Positions 1-8,017 of a stretch of 63,832 bases of DNA are shown here, piece after piece (position 1 is the stretch's first letter; each line of letters begins with the position of its first letter). Location of the stretch: contig DAQA01000008.1 in NCBI GenBank assembly GCA_002502685.1, forward strand, positions 1,213-65,044, in the 5' to 3' direction. Below the pieces are notes generated by a model. The model saw only the letters and a program-made list of their open reading frames with translations. It ran no database searches and was not told the DNA's origin. A program made the translations under genes and the position numbers. The stretch is from Euryarchaeota archaeon UBA202 (GTDB lineage Archaea; Thermoplasmatota; E2; UBA202).

Positions 1-231
1 AATGTGTATCTTGATGGGGTGTCCATTGGAACCACTGATTCAGATGGTAAGGTTCTCTACAAGGCAGAGGATGAAGGTGTCTTTGAGATCACTGCGACAC
101 ATTCCACCTATGCTCAGGTGGGGGCATATGAAATCGAGGTAGTGGAAGAAGCCGTACCCGGTTTTGAAGCCGTTGCCATACTAGTGGCTTTCCTTGGTGC
201 TGTTCTTTTCTTCTATCGACGGAAAAAGTAA
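1..231 (+). CDS. C-terminal end of a PGF-CTERM surface protein (5' partial)
   Basis: The frame is open at the left edge of the window, so only the last 76 codons are visible. The visible part is a beta-rich, Ig/PEGA-like stretch (YLDGVSIGTTDSDGK, then a FEITATH strand). It ends in the tripartite archaeal sorting signal: a VPGFEA motif, a hydrophobic helix (AVAILVAFLGAVLFF) and a basic tail YRRKK. In other archaea PGF-CTERM tails are removed by archaeosortase A and the protein is attached to lipid outside the cell. What the ectodomain does cannot be judged from this fragment. The GTG at position 4 is an internal valine codon, not a start. Confidence 0.85.
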   Translation, partial: NVYLDGVSIGTTDSDGKVLYKAEDEGVFEITATHSTYAQVGAYEIEVVEEAVPGFEAVAILVAFLGAVLFFYRRKK

Positions 232-294
232 CTAGTTCCTCCTCCTCTTTTTTCCTCTTTCCTTTTTCTTCTTATTTTTTTTTTTTATTATTTA
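232..294 (+). terminator. T-rich terminator after the PGF-CTERM gene
   Basis: Directly after the TAA stop the top strand is a run of C/T-rich sequence that ends in about 13 consecutive T residues (roughly 277-289). Archaeal transcription commonly stops on such oligo-T stretches without needing a hairpin. Inferred from composition only. Confidence 0.5.
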
Positions 295-405
295 GTTTCG
301 ATCATCCTGTTACCTCTTGCTTTGTCGATTGGCCCATGATACATTTCCTATTCTTTGGAACAGATATCACAAATTTAATAACGGGTAAAGGTATAGAGAT
401 ATTAC

Positions 406-927
406 ATGTCTATGCCAAGAAAAAGAAGGCGCAGCCCTTTTGATCTATTTGGGGATGATTTTGAAAGGATGTTTGAAGAAATGGAAAAAATGATGGAGGA
501 AGCTTTTCAATCGACATCTATAGACATGGAACAGCCCTTTGTAAGGGGATTTAGTGTTAGAGTTGGCCCTGATGGAAAACCACACATCCAAGAATTTGGT
601 AATAGACCCTTACGTGCTCCTTCAGGAGAGTCACAAATCTCCGAAGAGAGAGAACCCTTGACCGATGTCATAGAGGGTGACAAAATAGTGGCGGTAACAG
701 TGGAGATACCTGGAGTGGACAAGGAAAATATCGATTTAGAAGTTATGGAGGACTCCCTGGAAATCAATGTTGATTGCCAGGGAAGGAAATATCATAAGCT
801 TTTGGATTTACCTTGTAGGGTTAATCCCTCCACCACCAAGGCAACCTATAAAAACGGTGTCCTTGATGTCGAAATCCAACGGAAGGATAAAAAAACCAGG
901 AAAGGCTTCAAAGTCGACATCACCTAA
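406..927 (+). CDS. Hsp20/alpha-crystallin small heat-shock protein
   Basis: A 173-residue protein with an acidic, methionine-rich N-terminal arm (PFDLFGDDFERMFEEMEKMM) and a C-terminal alpha-crystallin-like domain from about residue 85 (DVIEGDKIVAVTVEIPGVDK, then the strand pair ending NGVLDVEIQRK). The NGVLDVE stretch matches the family's A-x-x-NGVL consensus. Small heat-shock proteins form ATP-independent oligomers that hold unfolding proteins. The gene stands alone between a T-rich terminator and the convergent trpS gene. The ATG at 406 is preferred; a second ATG lies two codons downstream. No clear heat-shock operator was seen. Confidence 0.93.
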   Translation: MSMPRKRRRSPFDLFGDDFERMFEEMEKMMEEAFQSTSIDMEQPFVRGFSVRVGPDGKPHIQEFGNRPLRAPSGESQISEEREPLTDVIEGDKIVAVTVEIPGVDKENIDLEVMEDSLEINVDCQGRKYHKLLDLPCRVNPSTTKATYKNGVLDVEIQRKDKKTRKGFKVDIT

Positions 928-936
928 CGTCGCTAA

Positions 937-2250
937 CTAATTAATATACTCATCCAGTTTATCCTTGGCTTCTTTACGTTTTCCCTCTAGTTCTTCGAGA
1001 AATTTCGTAATCATTTCAATAGCAAGTGTTTTGCAGTCCCCGCAACGCTGTTCCCCATTCCTACATTTTTCATAAATCTCTGTTAGTTGTTTATCATCTG
1101 GTAACAGATGATAGAGAAAGAGTTCATATACAACACATTTGTTGGGGTTGCCGCCATATTTTTTTTGTTCCGCAAGCGAGGTCGCTCCTCCTGTTTTCGC
1201 TGATTGCATCTTCTTTTGTGCTTCCTGGGGTGTGTCGGTAAGAAATATAGCTGTCTGGGGTTTACTGCTAGACATTTTTTCACCGGTTAACCCGGTCATG
1301 AAACGATGATAGGTGGAGGAAGGCAGAATAAATCCATATCCCCCATATTCTTGTTCAATTTTTGCCAGTGCTCTGTCAATGGCATCCATATCGATATTTT
1401 TATCCTGGATATATAGGGCATTATATTTTGTTATTCGTTTTATGGAATAACCCTTTTTTTGTACTGCCTCTTGTGCTTTGTCAAGGAGTTTTTCACTATC
1501 CTTTTTACCTTTAACAAAAATCCCTGGTTTACCATCCTTTGCCACTGCTACATTATATAACCTATGGGATTGAGCAATATCTCGTGTAAAACGGATATGG
1601 GGGTCTTGATCTACGCCCACGGGAACCAGGGTAGGGCGGGGACCACCATATTTTTTCATCTGCACATGGAGAATATCGCCACACTGAATTAGGGGGGCAA
1701 AGACATGAGCCATATTGGTTGCGCCAGTAAACCCATAGATAGATGTTACTTCTGACCAGTTTGCTTTTTTTGCCAGGATATAACCTAAGTCCGTAACCTC
1801 CTTTTGTTGAGATTGAAAATAGATATTACAAGGTTTTAATCCAAGAGCTATATAACTAATTATATATTCCTCCAGTGCAACTTTTTTTGCTTCAGGAAGT
1901 GTATATCCCCGGGTGGCATAGGCTTCAATATCTGCTACACCAATAAAAATGTCTGCCCCCAGTGATTGATAGTACATGACTTGGTCTATAACCATTTTAT
2001 GGCCTAGATGCATTTTTCCCGAGGGCATCAAGCCAGTCATCATCGCCCATTTTTTTTTATTTTGTATAGCTTGGATAACCCGATAAAAATCTCTCTGTCC
2101 AAAAACGATGCCACGGCGAAACAGCAGTGGAGGATGCGGTAAAGACTTCCAGTGTTCCTTTTTGAATTCCTGGATGCCAAATTGTTCCCTTAAATGGGCA
2201 TAGTCACTATAATCAGTGGTGCTCCACGGATCAATTTTTAGGTCTTCCAT
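937..2250 (-). CDS. trpS: tryptophanyl-tRNA synthetase
   Basis: Class I aminoacyl-tRNA synthetase of 437 residues. The HIGH-type motif is PSGKMHLGH near residue 77 and the second signature is KMSSSKP near residue 324. The N-terminus (KIDPWSTTDYSDYAHLREQFGI) and the GATNMAHVFAPL and DQDPH stretches match archaeal/eukaryotic TrpRS rather than TyrRS. It attaches tryptophan to tRNA-Trp in the cytoplasm. The gene is divergent from purM, and its stop lies 10 bases from the Hsp20 stop. The length is normal for the archaeal form. The start is ATG at 2250. Confidence 0.95.
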   Translation of the reverse strand: MEDLKIDPWSTTDYSDYAHLREQFGIQEFKKEHWKSLPHPPLLFRRGIVFGQRDFYRVIQAIQNKKKWAMMTGLMPSGKMHLGHKMVIDQVMYYQSLGADIFIGVADIEAYATRGYTLPEAKKVALEEYIISYIALGLKPCNIYFQSQQKEVTDLGYILAKKANWSEVTSIYGFTGATNMAHVFAPLIQCGDILHVQMKKYGGPRPTLVPVGVDQDPHIRFTRDIAQSHRLYNVAVAKDGKPGIFVKGKKDSEKLLDKAQEAVQKKGYSIKRITKYNALYIQDKNIDMDAIDRALAKIEQEYGGYGFILPSSTYHRFMTGLTGEKMSSSKPQTAIFLTDTPQEAQKKMQSAKTGGATSLAEQKKYGGNPNKCVVYELFLYHLLPDDKQLTEIYEKCRNGEQRCGDCKTLAIEMITKFLEELEGKRKEAKDKLDEYIN

Positions 2251-2349
2251 TAAAATTTCGGCTTCTTATCACCTAGCCTCTATTTGTAATTTTTTATGTT
2301 TTCCAGTAAACATAATAAGAACATTGTGTATTATCCTCCCATGGTAGAC

Positions 2350-3309
2350 ATGAGTTACCAGGGAGCAGGCGTGGATATTGATTTAGAAGAAGAAACCATT
2401 GAAGCCATTAAATCTAAAATAGGGAAGTGCACCGGGATCATCCAGGCCGAGGGAAAAAAACTAGTGTTATGTATTGATGGCATAGGCTCAAAAATATTGA
2501 TTGCTAACGCTATGATGAAATGGGATACCATTGGGATAGATTGTATGGCAATGAATGTTAATGATGCTCTCTGTCTGGGGGCAAAACCACTGGCATTTGT
2601 AGACTACCTTGCCATGGAAACAATTAATCCAGATATAGCCCGTTCCATCGCCATAGGTTTGCAAAAAGGGGCAGATATGGCAGGAGTTAGCATCATTGGG
2701 GGTGAAACCGCCACTCTCCCTGATATCGTCACAGGCTTGGATTTAGCCGGGACATGCCTTGGTATCATCATCAAGGATCTACCCCGTGACATTTACCCTG
2801 GTGATTACATCATTGGGTTGCGAAGCTCAGGTATCCATTCAAATGGATATACCCTTGTACGCAAAGTCCTTGAAAAAGAGGGTATATCCTATACTGATCC
2901 CTTTCCAGGAGGAGGAACAGTAGGAGAGGTTTTACTTGCACCAACCCAAATATATGTCAAAGAAATTCTTGATCTTATGCAGCATGTTGACGTCAAGGGG
3001 CTCTCCCATATCACGGGTGGCGGTCTTCGGAATCTTAAACGACTCAGTAAAAATGTTTGTTTTTCCATTGACTATCCCTTTGAACCACAAAAAATATTCC
3101 AGGTTATACAACGCCTAGGAAATGTTACTCCCCATGATATGTATCAAACCTTTAATATGGGAATGGGTTTTGCGATAATTGTGTCACGTAACACTAGTGA
3201 TTCCGCTCTCGATATCCTACAGAAACATTCAACCATTCAAGCACAAATTGTTGGCAAGGTCATTGAAGGACACGGGGTTAGTCTTCCCTCAAAGGATTTA
3301 CACTATTAG
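2350..3309 (+). CDS. purM: phosphoribosylformylglycinamidine cyclo-ligase (AIR synthetase)
   Basis: Makes aminoimidazole ribotide from formylglycinamidine ribotide with ATP in purine synthesis. The AIRS N- and C-domains are both present: DGIGSKILIA, the DCMAMNVNDALCLGA stretch, GGETATLPDIV and SHITGGGLRNL. The frame is open from an ATG at 2296, but family members begin with a short MSY..AGVDID start. I therefore place the start at ATG 2350, which also leaves room for divergent promoters against trpS. The stop overlaps the stop of the opposing gene by four bases. Other purine genes are not adjacent. Confidence 0.93.
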   Translation: MSYQGAGVDIDLEEETIEAIKSKIGKCTGIIQAEGKKLVLCIDGIGSKILIANAMMKWDTIGIDCMAMNVNDALCLGAKPLAFVDYLAMETINPDIARSIAIGLQKGADMAGVSIIGGETATLPDIVTGLDLAGTCLGIIIKDLPRDIYPGDYIIGLRSSGIHSNGYTLVRKVLEKEGISYTDPFPGGGTVGEVLLAPTQIYVKEILDLMQHVDVKGLSHITGGGLRNLKRLSKNVCFSIDYPFEPQKIFQVIQRLGNVTPHDMYQTFNMGMGFAIIVSRNTSDSALDILQKHSTIQAQIVGKVIEGHGVSLPSKDLHY

Positions 3310-3800
3310 CGTTTATATCCTATCTTACGCAAAAAGGTCCTTCTCTCACTGATATCTTTTTCTGTTTCAATGCCTTTGCTTGCATATCCATCAATTACCC
3401 CTATAATCCCTCTACCCTTCTCCCCATTTATATCCTGCTCAACCAGTACAACCATGGTGGGATTAGCGGTTGCACAAAAGATATTGCATACTTCCGGGAC
3501 TCTTTTGAGAGCAGGAAGAATATTTAAGGGAAAGCATTTGTCCATAAAAAGGATAAATGAATGACCCGCTGCAATATTCTTTGCATTTTGAATAGCAATT
3601 TTTTTAAGATCCTCATCATTTCCCTCCGCTCTAATTAAGCACGGGCCCGAAGCTTCACAAAAAGCAAAACCAAAACGGGCATGGGGAACTGTATTTATTA
3701 TAGCCTCATATATATCCTCCACACTCTTGATAAAATGCGTTTGCCCCAAGATAAAATTTATTTCTCCTGGTTTTTCTATCATTACTTCTTTCATTTCCAT
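3306..3800 (-). CDS. adenosine-specific kinase family protein (PF04008)
   Basis: A 164-residue protein that matches, from memory, the small archaeal/bacterial family named after a crystallised Pyrobaculum protein. Recognisable stretches are FGFAFCEASGPCLIRAEGND, AAGHSFILFM and FCATANPTMVV, ending in GIIGVIDGYASKG. The family name implies adenosine binding, but the physiological reaction is poorly established. It converges on purM with overlapping stop codons (TAA within TAG). A link to purine metabolism is suggestive only. The start is ATG at 3800, with a second ATG two codons in. Confidence 0.85.
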   Translation of the reverse strand: MEMKEVMIEKPGEINFILGQTHFIKSVEDIYEAIINTVPHARFGFAFCEASGPCLIRAEGNDEDLKKIAIQNAKNIAAGHSFILFMDKCFPLNILPALKRVPEVCNIFCATANPTMVVLVEQDINGEKGRGIIGVIDGYASKGIETEKDISERRTFLRKIGYKR

Positions 3801-3926
3801 GAAAATTGAAATAATCCAAAAGGTTAAAAATATGTGGTTTTTTCTGAACCCCTCTGTGCATTATCCAACAAACCATACCGGATGCGTACAATCTTTATTT
3901 TTTCCAATGGCGGTTTATCTCTACTT

Positions 3927-4712
3927 TCAGTGTCCAATTTCTCCTACCAATACTGTATGATCAGAAGGCTTATGGGTGACTCGAGGCTTCATATCGATAT
4001 AGCACGCCTGGGACCTGGCAGCCAGAAATTGACTAACCATGATATGATCAATCCGCCATCCAATCTTTCTTTCAACTGCATCTTTTACCCGATAATCAAA
4101 AAAGGTATATTTCCCTGGTTCATTGGGGTAATATTTACGGAATAGATCCACAAAACCTAACGATGCCACATTATGAAATGCTTTCTTTACTTCCGTATGA
4201 AAACATACATGTCTCTTTTTCTTTTCAGGATTGGTCACATCAATATCCAAGGGTGCCACATTCATGTCACCGCACCAAAGAATATTTTTTTCCTGTGAAT
4301 AAGCATTCTCGATATATTCCTTTAATCTATGGAAAAATTGTAGTTTATATTGATAGCGATAATCATCTAAACTATACCCCTGAGGCACATAAGTATTGAT
4401 TACTGTCATCCCATTGATTTGAGCGGTTAATAATCTATCTTCCTCCTTAGGCTTATCAGGGAAACCCACAAGTACCTCTCTCGGTTCTCTACGTAGCGCC
4501 ATAGCAACACCATTTCTTCCGTCTTTGCTGCCGCTAAAAATGATGTGATAGCCAATATTCTGGAATGCCGCCACGGGGAAATTTTCGTTATCAACCTTTG
4601 TTTCCTGAAGACAGAGAACATCTGGCTTATTCTCTTTTAGCCAGGGGATAACAATGTGAAGGCGTGACCGAATTGAATTCACATTATAGGTAGCGCATTT
4701 ACAATTCTTCAT
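3927..4712 (-). CDS. xth: exodeoxyribonuclease III / AP endonuclease
   Basis: A 261-residue member of the exonuclease-endonuclease-phosphatase fold. It shows the ExoIII landmarks: an early YNVNSIRSRL, LCLQETKVD (metal-binding glutamate), the WCGDMNVAP Asp-x-Asn pair, and the terminal WRIDHIMVS and THKPSDHTVLVGEI motifs with the catalytic Asp-His. It cuts DNA at abasic sites and trims 3' ends in base-excision repair. The length is standard. It lies 126 bases upstream of the adenosine-kinase-like gene on the same strand. Confidence 0.95.
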   Translation of the reverse strand: MKNCKCATYNVNSIRSRLHIVIPWLKENKPDVLCLQETKVDNENFPVAAFQNIGYHIIFSGSKDGRNGVAMALRREPREVLVGFPDKPKEEDRLLTAQINGMTVINTYVPQGYSLDDYRYQYKLQFFHRLKEYIENAYSQEKNILWCGDMNVAPLDIDVTNPEKKKRHVCFHTEVKKAFHNVASLGFVDLFRKYYPNEPGKYTFFDYRVKDAVERKIGWRIDHIMVSQFLAARSQACYIDMKPRVTHKPSDHTVLVGEIGH

Positions 4713-4856
4713 ATAGTATCCCCTATCTATATTGCATTTGTTAATTTATGGGTATATTTCCCTTTCAGCTTAGATAATTTATATATATATTTTATCAGAT
4801 TTGTTTTCTTTGGCACTATTTTTTTTTGTATTTAGAGCTGTGCACATTATTACTAA

Positions 4857-4870
4857 ATTATATATATACT
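4857..4870 (+). promoter_or_regulatory. TATA box of bioY
   Basis: The stretch ATTATATATATACT is centred about 30 bases upstream of the ATG at 4895. Archaeal TBP boxes sit about 25-30 bases before the transcription start. This spacing would give a leaderless or nearly leaderless transcript starting at the ATG and argues against the longer frame from a TTG at 4826. Confidence 0.55.
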
Positions 4871-4894
4871 AACCATATATCCCACGTGGGTACC

Positions 4895-5494
4895 ATGGAT
4901 ACTGCCTTCATAAATAGCTATAGACATAAGAGAGACACATTTTACAAATGGAAAGAAGAAACACATTTTGTTAACAAAATATCCTTGGCATTTCTCTTTG
5001 CCTGTTTGACTGCAGCTGGTGCTACGATTAAGATATTTTTTCCTTTTACTCCTGTACCCTTGACTCTTCAGGTTTTTTTTGTGTTGCTTGGTGGATTGGT
5101 TCTTGGTAAATACGGGGGCCTTGCCCAGGTGTTCTATGTAGGTATGGGTGCCGCTGGTATTCCTTGGTTTACTGCCCAATCGGCATTGATGGGTGTCACA
5201 GGAGGCTATTTAATAGGTTTTGTTTTAGCCGCGTTTCTGATTGGATGGATTACTGATATTAGTGTTCAAGCACGGCATTTCAGGGGATTGATAGTTGTGA
5301 TGCTTTTAGCCTTGGGAGTTATTTATGCATGTGGATCTCTTCAATTATCCATTATCCTTAGGACAAATTTTATTGATACCGTATCCCTTGGTGTTCTACC
5401 CTTTATTGGCAAGGATATTCTTACAATCTTTTTCATCTCCTTGATAGGGTCTGTTCTTCTCTCTAAAAAACATAGTTACGAATCTTTACAATAA
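4895..5494 (+). CDS. bioY: BioY biotin transporter substrate-binding (S) component
   Basis: A 199-residue, six-helix membrane protein of the ECF transporter S-component family. The diagnostic region is FPFTPVPLTLQVFFVLLGGL followed by LGKYGGLAQVFYVGMGAAGIPWF and a GGYLIGF stretch. BioY captures biotin, alone or with the EcfAAT energising module; no EcfA/T genes are present here. It faces the pycB-pycA-cupin-birA operon, whose enzymes need biotin. I chose ATG 4895 over TTG 4826 because the family starts near the cytoplasmic helix and a TATA box lies at the correct distance. Confidence 0.92.
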   Translation: MDTAFINSYRHKRDTFYKWKEETHFVNKISLAFLFACLTAAGATIKIFFPFTPVPLTLQVFFVLLGGLVLGKYGGLAQVFYVGMGAAGIPWFTAQSALMGVTGGYLIGFVLAAFLIGWITDISVQARHFRGLIVVMLLALGVIYACGSLQLSIILRTNFIDTVSLGVLPFIGKDILTIFFISLIGSVLLSKKHSYESLQ

Positions 5495-5547
5495 TTGCGA
5501 TACGGAGATATTTATATTTTTCTTTTTTTTTTAGTTGTTCATAGGAT

Positions 5548-6222
5548 TTAATCCTTTTTTTTGATGCTGTGTATATATATACAATCACCCGCAACAATTT
5601 TTTTTACTTGGCTATCCCTCTTTACTAGTAGTCCTCCATCTACATCTATATCTGTTGCTATCCCGGTTACTTCTTCTTCATTTAGTTTTATCTTTACTTG
5701 TTTCCCTAGTGTGTGGGAGAATCTTCTATAGGCATCCCGGATAGTTTGTTTAGGGGATTTTAGGGTGTCCATAAGGGATTCATAAAGACGGGTAAGAAGG
5801 CTATTACGGGACACCTGTATTCCCTCCTGGGAAAGAGATGTTGCAGTTTCCAAAGGTGTGTCACTAATATTAATCCCGATTCCCACAACGGCATCTTGGC
5901 CACTGGTTTCTATTAAGATACCTGCAATTTTTTTATCCATGACCAAGATATCATTTGGCCATTTGATAGCGGCATCAATACCTATCTTGCAAAGAGTGGT
6001 AGCCACAGCCACGGCGACTATTACAGGTAAAAACCTATCGCTTTCAATAATTATGGAACAATAGAGACCCCCGGGGGGTGAAAGCCAGGTCCTGTTCAGT
6101 CTTCCTCTCCCCGTTATTTGGCTATCAGCAACAATAATACTTCCTTTCTCAACTCCCTTTTTTATTAGTTGTCTTGCTATTTTCTGGGTAGATTCAACTT
6201 CGCCATACCAATAAATTTTCAT
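5548..6222 (-). CDS. birA: biotin--[carboxyl-carrier protein] ligase
   Basis: A 224-residue single-domain biotin protein ligase. The signature GRGRLNRTW at about residues 38-46 binds biotinyl-AMP. IKWPNDILV and KIAGILIET follow, and a small SH3-like C-domain ends the protein. There is no N-terminal helix-turn-helix, so it is a catalytic ligase and not a BirA-type repressor. It is the last gene of an operon with a 4-base gap after the cupin gene. Its natural target in this window is Lys570 of the PycB-like protein. Confidence 0.93.
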   Translation of the reverse strand: MKIYWYGEVESTQKIARQLIKKGVEKGSIIVADSQITGRGRLNRTWLSPPGGLYCSIIIESDRFLPVIVAVAVATTLCKIGIDAAIKWPNDILVMDKKIAGILIETSGQDAVVGIGINISDTPLETATSLSQEGIQVSRNSLLTRLYESLMDTLKSPKQTIRDAYRRFSHTLGKQVKIKLNEEEVTGIATDIDVDGGLLVKRDSQVKKIVAGDCIYIHSIKKKD

Positions 6223-6226
6223 CTAT

Positions 6227-6559
6227 CTACATAAAAGTTGGGGGTGATCCTACCGTTAAATAAATGGCTTTTCCTTTCCCCAAATTTTTTGCGCCATGCG
6301 GTATATCAGATCGGTGCCAGAGTATATCTCCCTTATCCATTACAAATTTTCTTTCTCCCCCCACATATCCAATTTTACCTTCTAAAACTAGATGAATTTC
6401 TTCCCCCTTGTGTTTATACAAGCGAGATGTTGCTGACTCCTCCAGCTCTGATATAATTGCCTCCATCATGGTAGATTTCATCAGCATATTATACACTTTT
6501 CCATTTCTTTTTTTCTCGTATTTTACCTCTCCTTTTTTTAAAAAAATGGTGTCCTCCAT
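6227..6559 (-). CDS. small cupin-domain protein in the carboxylase operon
   Basis: A 110-residue single cupin. The conserved metal-binding pattern is partly visible: YKHKGEEIHLVLEGKI carries a glutamate and histidine, and LWHRSDIPHGAKNLG carries the second histidine motif. The gene is tightly spaced between pycA (4 bases) and birA (4 bases), and a GGTGA ribosome site lies just before the ATG. No enzyme activity can be assigned. The placement suggests a regulatory or metabolite-sensing role in biotin-dependent carboxylation, which is inference. Confidence 0.85.
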   Translation of the reverse strand: MEDTIFLKKGEVKYEKKRNGKVYNMLMKSTMMEAIISELEESATSRLYKHKGEEIHLVLEGKIGYVGGERKFVMDKGDILWHRSDIPHGAKNLGKGKAIYLTVGSPPTFM

Positions 6560-6563
6560 GGTA

Positions 6564-8003
6564 TCACCTTAATGATGCAATATAGGCCTGTACACCAGTG
6601 ATAGCTGCAACTTTTTGTCCAGTAGACCCATTCGATACCTCCTTGACATATTGCTTAACTTTATCCATGATGCCGTAGTGGGGAATAAAACTTGTATTGT
6701 ATTTGCCTGTTAACCACTGGGAATGGTTCATAACCACGGTATGAAAAGGAATGTTTGTTTTTACTCCTCCGATTTGAAATTCCCAGAGTGCACGTTTCAT
6801 TCGGTTGATAGCTCTCGATCGATCTTCAGCCCGCACAATTAATTTTGCAATCATGGAATCATAATAAGGGGGAATAGTGAATCCTTGATACACACCTGAA
6901 TCAATCCTGACACCTGGACCGCTTGGTTCAGCATAACGTATTATCTTCCCGGGAGCAGGATTGAATTGATTCATGGGGTCCTCAGCATTAATTCTGCATT
7001 CTATGGCATGCCCACGGGGAACAATATCGTCTTGGCTATAGGATAATTCCCTACCAGAGGCTACTAGGAGCTGTTCTCGTGCTAAATCCACACCGGTTAT
7101 CTCTTCAGTGATAGGATGCTCCACTTGTAGACGGGTATTCATCTCTAAAAAGTAGTACTTTCCCTCCTTAAACATAAATTCACATGTGCCTGCATTATAA
7201 TATCCTGCGGTCTTGCCCACTAGCACCGCTTGTTCACCCATCTCCCTTCGCAGTTCTGGTGTAAGAGCACATGAAGGCGTTTCTTCAATCAATTTTTGAT
7301 TTCTCCTTTGGATGCTGCATTCTCGCTCATAGACATGGATTAAATTCCCTTTTTTATCTCCCATTATTTGAAATTCGATATGCCGAGGATCTTGGATAAA
7401 TTTCTCGATAAATACTGCGTCATCACCAAAGGAATTAAGAGCCAATTTTCGTACACTATCAAGGGCCTTTTCCAGTTTTTCATCATTTTCCACCATTTGT
7501 ATACCAATTCCTCCCCCGCCTGCAGATGCCTTTAGCATTATTGGATAACCAATGTTATGGGCAATATCCTTGGCTTTATCATGATTAGAAATTGCCTCAG
7601 TTACCCCCGGTACAACATGAACCCCTGCCTTTAGCATGGATTTCTTAGAGTCTATCTTGGAACCCATCAGCTTCATTGCTTTTACAGGGGGGCCAATAAA
7701 CTCAATACCATTTTTTTTACATAATTGTGCAAATTGGGCACTTTCAGCCATAAATCCATAGCCTGGATGAATACCCTCAGCTTCACATTTCAATGCTACA
7801 TCGATTATTTTATCCTTATTTAGATAACTTTGTGATGCTGGTCCAGGTCCGATATTATATTTTTCATCCGCATACTTCACAAAAAGAGCAGATTTATCTG
7901 CATCAGAAAAGACAGCCACGGTTGCTATCCCCAACTCCTTGCATGCCCTCATTATCCTAATTGCAATTTCGCCCCGATTCGCTATTAAAACCTTATTGAA
8001 CAT
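6564..8003 (-). CDS. pycA: biotin carboxylase subunit (pyruvate/acetyl-CoA carboxylase subunit A)
   Basis: A 479-residue biotin carboxylase. The N-domain starts KVLIANRGEIAIRIMRACKELGI. The ATP-grasp domain has the glycine-rich loop ASAGGGGIG and the EMNTRLQVEHPITEE active-site stretch, and the C-domain follows (RINAEDP). It uses ATP and bicarbonate to carboxylate the biotin on the partner subunit. Separate A and B subunits are usual for archaeal pyruvate carboxylase. The gene is 14 bases downstream of the B subunit. The stop of this gene is 4 bases before the cupin start, which supports one transcript. Confidence 0.95.
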   Translation of the reverse strand: MFNKVLIANRGEIAIRIMRACKELGIATVAVFSDADKSALFVKYADEKYNIGPGPASQSYLNKDKIIDVALKCEAEGIHPGYGFMAESAQFAQLCKKNGIEFIGPPVKAMKLMGSKIDSKKSMLKAGVHVVPGVTEAISNHDKAKDIAHNIGYPIMLKASAGGGGIGIQMVENDEKLEKALDSVRKLALNSFGDDAVFIEKFIQDPRHIEFQIMGDKKGNLIHVYERECSIQRRNQKLIEETPSCALTPELRREMGEQAVLVGKTAGYYNAGTCEFMFKEGKYYFLEMNTRLQVEHPITEEITGVDLAREQLLVASGRELSYSQDDIVPRGHAIECRINAEDPMNQFNPAPGKIIRYAEPSGPGVRIDSGVYQGFTIPPYYDSMIAKLIVRAEDRSRAINRMKRALWEFQIGGVKTNIPFHTVVMNHSQWLTGKYNTSFIPHYGIMDKVKQYVKEVSNGSTGQKVAAITGVQAYIASLR

Positions 8004-8017
8004 AGATTTTTTTCATC

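Noticed and set aside
4826..4894. Longer N-terminus of BioY from TTG 4826
   Set aside because: It would contain the TATA box in the coding region; the family start is at the later ATG.
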